A DNA stretch of 64,000 bases from assembly GCA_016713275.1 (NCBI GenBank), contig JADJPL010000001.1:310001-374000 (forward strand), in the 5' to 3' direction. The notes below the pieces were generated by a model that did not search any database, was not told where the DNA came from, and worked only from the letters and a program-made list of their open reading frames with translations. The position numbers and the translations under genes were made by a program. The DNA is from Haliscomenobacter sp. (GTDB taxonomy: Bacteria; Bacteroidota; Bacteroidia; Chitinophagales; Saprospiraceae). This document shows, in pieces, positions 61,009 to 64,000 of the stretch; positions within the stretch are counted from its first letter, which is position 1, and each line of letters opens with the position of its first letter.

Positions 61009-61299
61009 ATGAAAAAAATCGGTATCCTTTACGGTCAGGAAAATACCTTTCCCCAGGCATTCGTCGACCGCGTCAACCAAAAAGAAGGCAAAACCATCGT
61101 TGCCGAATCGGTTTCCATCGACAAGGTGGTCCAGGGCCAAACTTCCGGCTATGATGTGATCATCGACCGGATCTCCCAGGACGTTCCGTTCTACCGGGCG
61201 TTTTTGAAAAATGCCGCGCTTTGCGGAACGGCGGTGATCAATAATCCGTTCTGGTGGAGCGCCGATGAAAAAGTTTTTCAACAATGCCCTCGCTGTTAA
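61009..61299 (+). CDS. ATP-grasp ligase, N-terminal fragment
   Basis: The frame reads MKKIGILYGQENTFPQAFVD, the opening Rossmann-like strand of RimK/glutathione-synthetase-like ligases, then VDRVNQKEGKTIVAES and NPFWWSADEK, where the ATP-grasp domain should begin. It stops after QQCPRC because of a one-base expansion of the A run at 61268-61272. The remainder is encoded at 61265-62035 in another frame. Joined, the enzyme has about 341 residues. Confidence 0.8.
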   Translation: MKKIGILYGQENTFPQAFVDRVNQKEGKTIVAESVSIDKVVQGQTSGYDVIIDRISQDVPFYRAFLKNAALCGTAVINNPFWWSADEKVFQQCPRC

Positions 61300-62035
61300 A
61301 ATTGGCGTCCCGGTGCCGAACACCGTGCTTATGCCTTCCCGGGAACAGCCGGCAGATACCAACGAAAACTCCTTCCGCAACCTGAAAATGCCCATGGATT
61401 GGGACGGGATCTTCGATTACGTGGGATTTCCCGCTTACATGAAGCCCCATGCAGGCGGGGGCTGGAAAAGCGTCTATAAAATTAACGACAAGAACGACCT
61501 TTGGGAAAAACACGGCGAAACCGACCAACTGGTCATGCTCCTGCAGGAAGAGATCATCTTTGACGATTATTTCCGCTGTTATTGCATCGGACAGGAAGAT
61601 GTGCGCATCATGCCTTATGAGCCTCGCAACCCGCACCACCTCCGGTATGTTTCCGACATAAAGGCCCAGGGCCCGGCAGCAAAAAAACTCCTGGAAACCA
61701 TCCACGACTACGTGATCCGGTTAAACAAAGCGCTGGGGTATGATTTCAATACCGTCGAGTTTGCCATTAGCAATGGCGTTCCCTATGCCATCGACTTTTG
61801 CAACCCAGCGCCGGATGCCGATGTGAATTCCGTGGGGCAGGAAAATTTTGAGTGGGTAGTGGAAGCCGCTGCCAATATGGCGATCCGGAAAGCCCAAACC
61901 CATAAAGAAGGGCAAATGAACCTCACCTGGGGAACTTTCGTCCAGGCTTCCGTCATTGGTTTAGGCCCGGACGCCATGATGCCGGATGCTGAGGCGCCTA
62001 AAAAACCGAACAGGAAGACGAAAAAAAGCGAATAA
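61265..62035 (+). CDS. ATP-grasp ligase, catalytic fragment
   Basis: This frame holds the ATP-grasp core: FNNALAVKIGVPVPNTVLMP, the glycine loop YMKPHAGGGWKSVYKI that binds ATP, LLQEEIIFDDYFRCYCIG, and the metal motif FAISNGVPYAIDFCNPAPDA. It should join a carboxylate to an amine or thiol via an acyl phosphate. An ATG at 61265 (MKKFFNNALA) allows some expression alone, but the N-terminal strand would be missing; removing one A from 61268-61272 restores SADEKFFNNALA. The tail PKKPNRKTKKSE is basic. Substrates are unknown. MITE copy 4 lies just downstream. Confidence 0.85.
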   Translation: MKKFFNNALAVKIGVPVPNTVLMPSREQPADTNENSFRNLKMPMDWDGIFDYVGFPAYMKPHAGGGWKSVYKINDKNDLWEKHGETDQLVMLLQEEIIFDDYFRCYCIGQEDVRIMPYEPRNPHHLRYVSDIKAQGPAAKKLLETIHDYVIRLNKALGYDFNTVEFAISNGVPYAIDFCNPAPDADVNSVGQENFEWVVEAAANMAIRKAQTHKEGQMNLTWGTFVQASVIGLGPDAMMPDAEAPKKPNRKTKKSE

Positions 62036-62055
62036 ATTTTGGGCGTAAGGCTTGA

Positions 62056-62213
62056 GGGGCCTGTCTCAAAAGACCACTCTTTGCCCCCAGCATGAAATTT
62101 TATTTTCTTTTTTCAATTCTAATTAAAAATTGCTCTGCAATTTTTAATTAGAATTGAAAAAAGAAAATATTTTTTGACTGCCAGGGGCGAACACGGTCTT
62201 TTGAGACAGCCCC
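62056..62213. repeat. MITE-like palindromic repeat, copy 4
   Basis: Terminal repeats GGGGCCTGTCTCAAAAGACC and CGGTCTTTTGAGACAGCCCC bound 158 bp. The central hairpin is perfect over 33 bp per arm, with loop TCT (TTGC-TCT-GCAA). It is opposite in orientation to copies 1 and 2. It separates the ATP-grasp gene from the YbdK-type gene; 62214-62429 after it shows no gene. Confidence 0.85.
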
Positions 62214-62429
62214 TTATTTTATTCAATATTTGGATTCCCATTGTTATTTATATTTATTATTTGGGAAACAATGCTTTTGTTGGCTACTTCTGTATGCCGT
62301 TGTAGGCAAATAAAAAATTGGATTTTTTTCTTTCCAAGTTCCTTTTATCTTTAGCCCAGAGGCTTTAATCTGTTTGGTTAAACCTGGTTTTGACGTAATT
62401 ATCCAACCAATCACTAAGGGTACTGCGCT

Positions 62430-63533
62430 ATGGATTATTCGATGTTTACGCTTGGGATCGAAGAAGAATTTCAAACCATTGACCCACAAACCCGGGAATT
62501 GCGCTCGCACATGTCCCGGATCGTTGAAGACGGCCAGGCCAAGCTTCAGGAACAAGTGAAAGCCGAAATGCACCAGGCGGTGGTGGAGGTAGGAACCATC
62601 ATTTGCAGGAACATCCAGGAGGCCAGGGAAGATGTGATCAAACTTCGCCGGCACGTTTGCGAGTTGGCGGATAAAGTGGGGCTTAAAATTGCCTCTGCGG
62701 GGACGCATCCGTTTTCCGACTGGAAGGATCAACCCATTACGCCCAACCCCCGCTACGATCAGATCATCGAGGAGCTGCAGGAAGCAGCCCGGTCCAACCT
62801 CATTTTCGGATTACATGTTCATGTAGGCATCCCCAACCGGGAAGTTGGGATTCAGATCATGAATACGGCCCGTTACTTTCTGCCGCACGTGTTTGCGCTG
62901 TCTACCAACTCGCCTTTTTGGGAAGGCCGCAATACCGGATACAAATCGTTCCGAACGAAAGTATTCGATAAGTTTCCCCGGACCGGCATCCCCGAGTATT
63001 TCCAGAGCGCCGATGAGTACGACAACTTCATCGAATTGCTCATCAAGACCAATTGCATGGACAACGCCAAAAAGATCTGGTGGGATCTCAGGCTCCACCC
63101 CTTCTTTAACACGGTGGAGTTTCGCATATTCGATTCCCAATTGCGCGTGGAAGAGACCATCTCCCTGGCTGCCGTCGCCCAGGCCATTGTAGTCAAGTTG
63201 TACAAACTGATGCAAAGCAACCTCAACTTCCGGATGTACCGCCGGCCTTTGATCAGCGAAAACAAATGGCGCGCCGCCCGCTATGGCATTGAAGCCAAAC
63301 TGATCGACTTTGGAAAAGAGGAAGAAGTTCCCTTCCGAAACCTCCTGCACGAACTGATCGATTTTGTCGACGACGTGCTGGACCCACTGGGGAGCCGGGA
63401 AGAAGTAGAACGCCTGCTGCGCATTTCCGAACACGGAACCGGCGCCGACCGCCAACTGGCTGTTTACCGGCAAACCGGCGACCTCAAATCCGTGGTGGAC
63501 TTCATCATCGCCGAAACCACTTTGGATCTTTAA
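62430..63533 (+). CDS. YbdK-type carboxylate-amine ligase (GCS2 family)
   Basis: The 367-residue enzyme belongs to the glutamate-cysteine-ligase-like GCS2 family (COG2170). The start MDYSMFTLGIEEEFQTIDPQ contains the metal-binding Glu cluster; EVGTIICRN, FGLHVHVGIPNREVG and LHPFFNTVEFRIFDSQ are further conserved segments. It should condense a carboxylate, typically the gamma-carboxyl of glutamate or a similar acid, with an amine using ATP. YbdK of E. coli has weak glutamate-cysteine ligase activity. Next to an ATP-grasp ligase the pair could make a di- or tripeptide-like compound, as gamma-glutamylcysteine and glutathione synthetases do. The gap to the next gene is 68 bases. Confidence 0.92.
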   Translation: MDYSMFTLGIEEEFQTIDPQTRELRSHMSRIVEDGQAKLQEQVKAEMHQAVVEVGTIICRNIQEAREDVIKLRRHVCELADKVGLKIASAGTHPFSDWKDQPITPNPRYDQIIEELQEAARSNLIFGLHVHVGIPNREVGIQIMNTARYFLPHVFALSTNSPFWEGRNTGYKSFRTKVFDKFPRTGIPEYFQSADEYDNFIELLIKTNCMDNAKKIWWDLRLHPFFNTVEFRIFDSQLRVEETISLAAVAQAIVVKLYKLMQSNLNFRMYRRPLISENKWRAARYGIEAKLIDFGKEEEVPFRNLLHELIDFVDDVLDPLGSREEVERLLRISEHGTGADRQLAVYRQTGDLKSVVDFIIAETTLDL

Positions 63534-63601
63534 CCACTTTTTTACCGCGGTTTCCGAAACACCCGGTACCTTTGCCGTATTTTAAGCAGGAAGTTACTGG
63601 T

Positions 63602-64000
63602 ATGCCATCCGCCAAACTCAAAATAGCCATCCTGGATATGTACGACAACCATCCCAACGAAGGGATGCGTTGCATCAAACAATTGATCGCTGACTTCTTT
63701 GTTCAGGAAAAGGTTCAGGGCCGCTTTGACCTGTTCAACGTCCGGGCAAAGAACGAATTCCCGGGGCTCGATTACGACATCTACATTTCCACCGGCGGCC
63801 CCGGTAGCCCCCTGCCCGAAGGCGCTCCCTGGGAAAAGCCCTATTTTTCGCTGATCGAACAGCTTTTCGCCCATAACCGGCAGGAAGAAAAGAAAAAATA
63901 CCTTTTTCTTATTTGCCATTCTTTTCAGATGGTTGTCCATCACCTGCAATTGGCCGAAGTCAACAAGCGAAAGTCCACCTCTTTCGGCGTGATGCCCGTT
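63602..64000 (+). CDS. Class I glutamine amidotransferase-like protein (partial, cut by window end)
   Basis: The first 133 residues are seen, from MPSAKLKIAILDMYDNHPNE. The fold is that of GMP-synthase-like GATase: STGGPGSPLPEGAPW gives the oxyanion strand region and FLICHSFQMVVHHL holds the nucleophile elbow, with Cys105 in place of the usual GxCxGxQ cysteine. It would release ammonia from glutamine or act as a gamma-glutamyl hydrolase in the ligase cluster. The histidine and glutamate of the triad lie beyond the window. Confidence 0.8.
   Translation, partial: MPSAKLKIAILDMYDNHPNEGMRCIKQLIADFFVQEKVQGRFDLFNVRAKNEFPGLDYDIYISTGGPGSPLPEGAPWEKPYFSLIEQLFAHNRQEEKKKYLFLICHSFQMVVHHLQLAEVNKRKSTSFGVMPV

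Noticed and set aside
5444..61272. Phase variation by slippage at the homopolymer runs
   Set aside because: Runs of three to five bases are too short for frequent slippage, and the genes affected (hydrogenase, ligase) are not typical phase-variable functions.
1..64000. CRISPR arrays, rRNA, tRNA and prophage
   Set aside because: I saw no regularly spaced repeats, no recognisable RNA gene and no phage structural or integrase genes; the S74 protein stands alone.

Overview
The window reads as a chromosomal segment of a Bacteroidota bacterium, most likely Saprospiria-like (inferred from gene content only). Evidence: a SusC/SusD pair, two type IX secretion C-terminal sorting domains, lipoprotein-rich carbohydrate genes, a TTG-N19/20-TAnnTTTG type promoter and no obvious Shine-Dalgarno motifs. 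I saw no rRNA, tRNA, CRISPR array or prophage. Coding density is high on both strands.

Layout. 0-7.5 kb: a secreted GH16 glucanase, an AraC regulator with a membrane protein, an Rrf2 regulator/methyltransferase/barrel cluster, and an accessory patch with a DUF433-DUF5615 toxin-antitoxin-like pair and a DUF2442-HTH protein. 7.6-20.3 kb: a polysaccharide utilisation locus (SusC, SusD, two surface lipoproteins, GH16 and GH30 lipoproteins, divergent propeller/LuxR-type regulator) that fits laminarin-like beta-1,3/1,6-glucan. 20.4-27.2 kb: a channel-like protein, a TonB receptor and a DtxR/FeoA/FeoB iron locus; the receptor and the dtxR gene share an operator placed identically over the -7 box. 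27.2-31.3 kb: an ars cluster (ArsR, small thioredoxin, ArsP-like permease, ArsF-like, ArsG-like) with a divergent lipoprotein arsenate-reductase-like protein. 31.3-33.6 kb: proBA. 33.9-38 kb: S74-chaperone surface protein, T9SS protein, DUF6544 protein, SDR. 38-48.8 kb: TonB receptor, serine hydrolase, M28 peptidase, TolC/RND/adaptor efflux operon. 49-55 kb: ridA and a soluble NAD-linked [NiFe] hydrogenase operon (hoxF, a fused hoxUY, hoxH, hoxW). 55-60 kb: DPP-IV, a GT39-like membrane protein, an esterase. 60.2-64 kb: esterase, ATP-grasp ligase, YbdK-type carboxylate-amine ligase and a glutamine amidotransferase cut by the window end, a candidate amidoligase pathway.

Two features cut across the window. 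First, seven otherwise intact genes are broken by one-base length changes in short homopolymer runs (nine sites), which looks more like assembly error than decay. Second, four copies of a hairpin-forming, MITE-like repeat lie between 49.0 and 62.2 kb, with central arms that differ between copies yet stay self-complementary.
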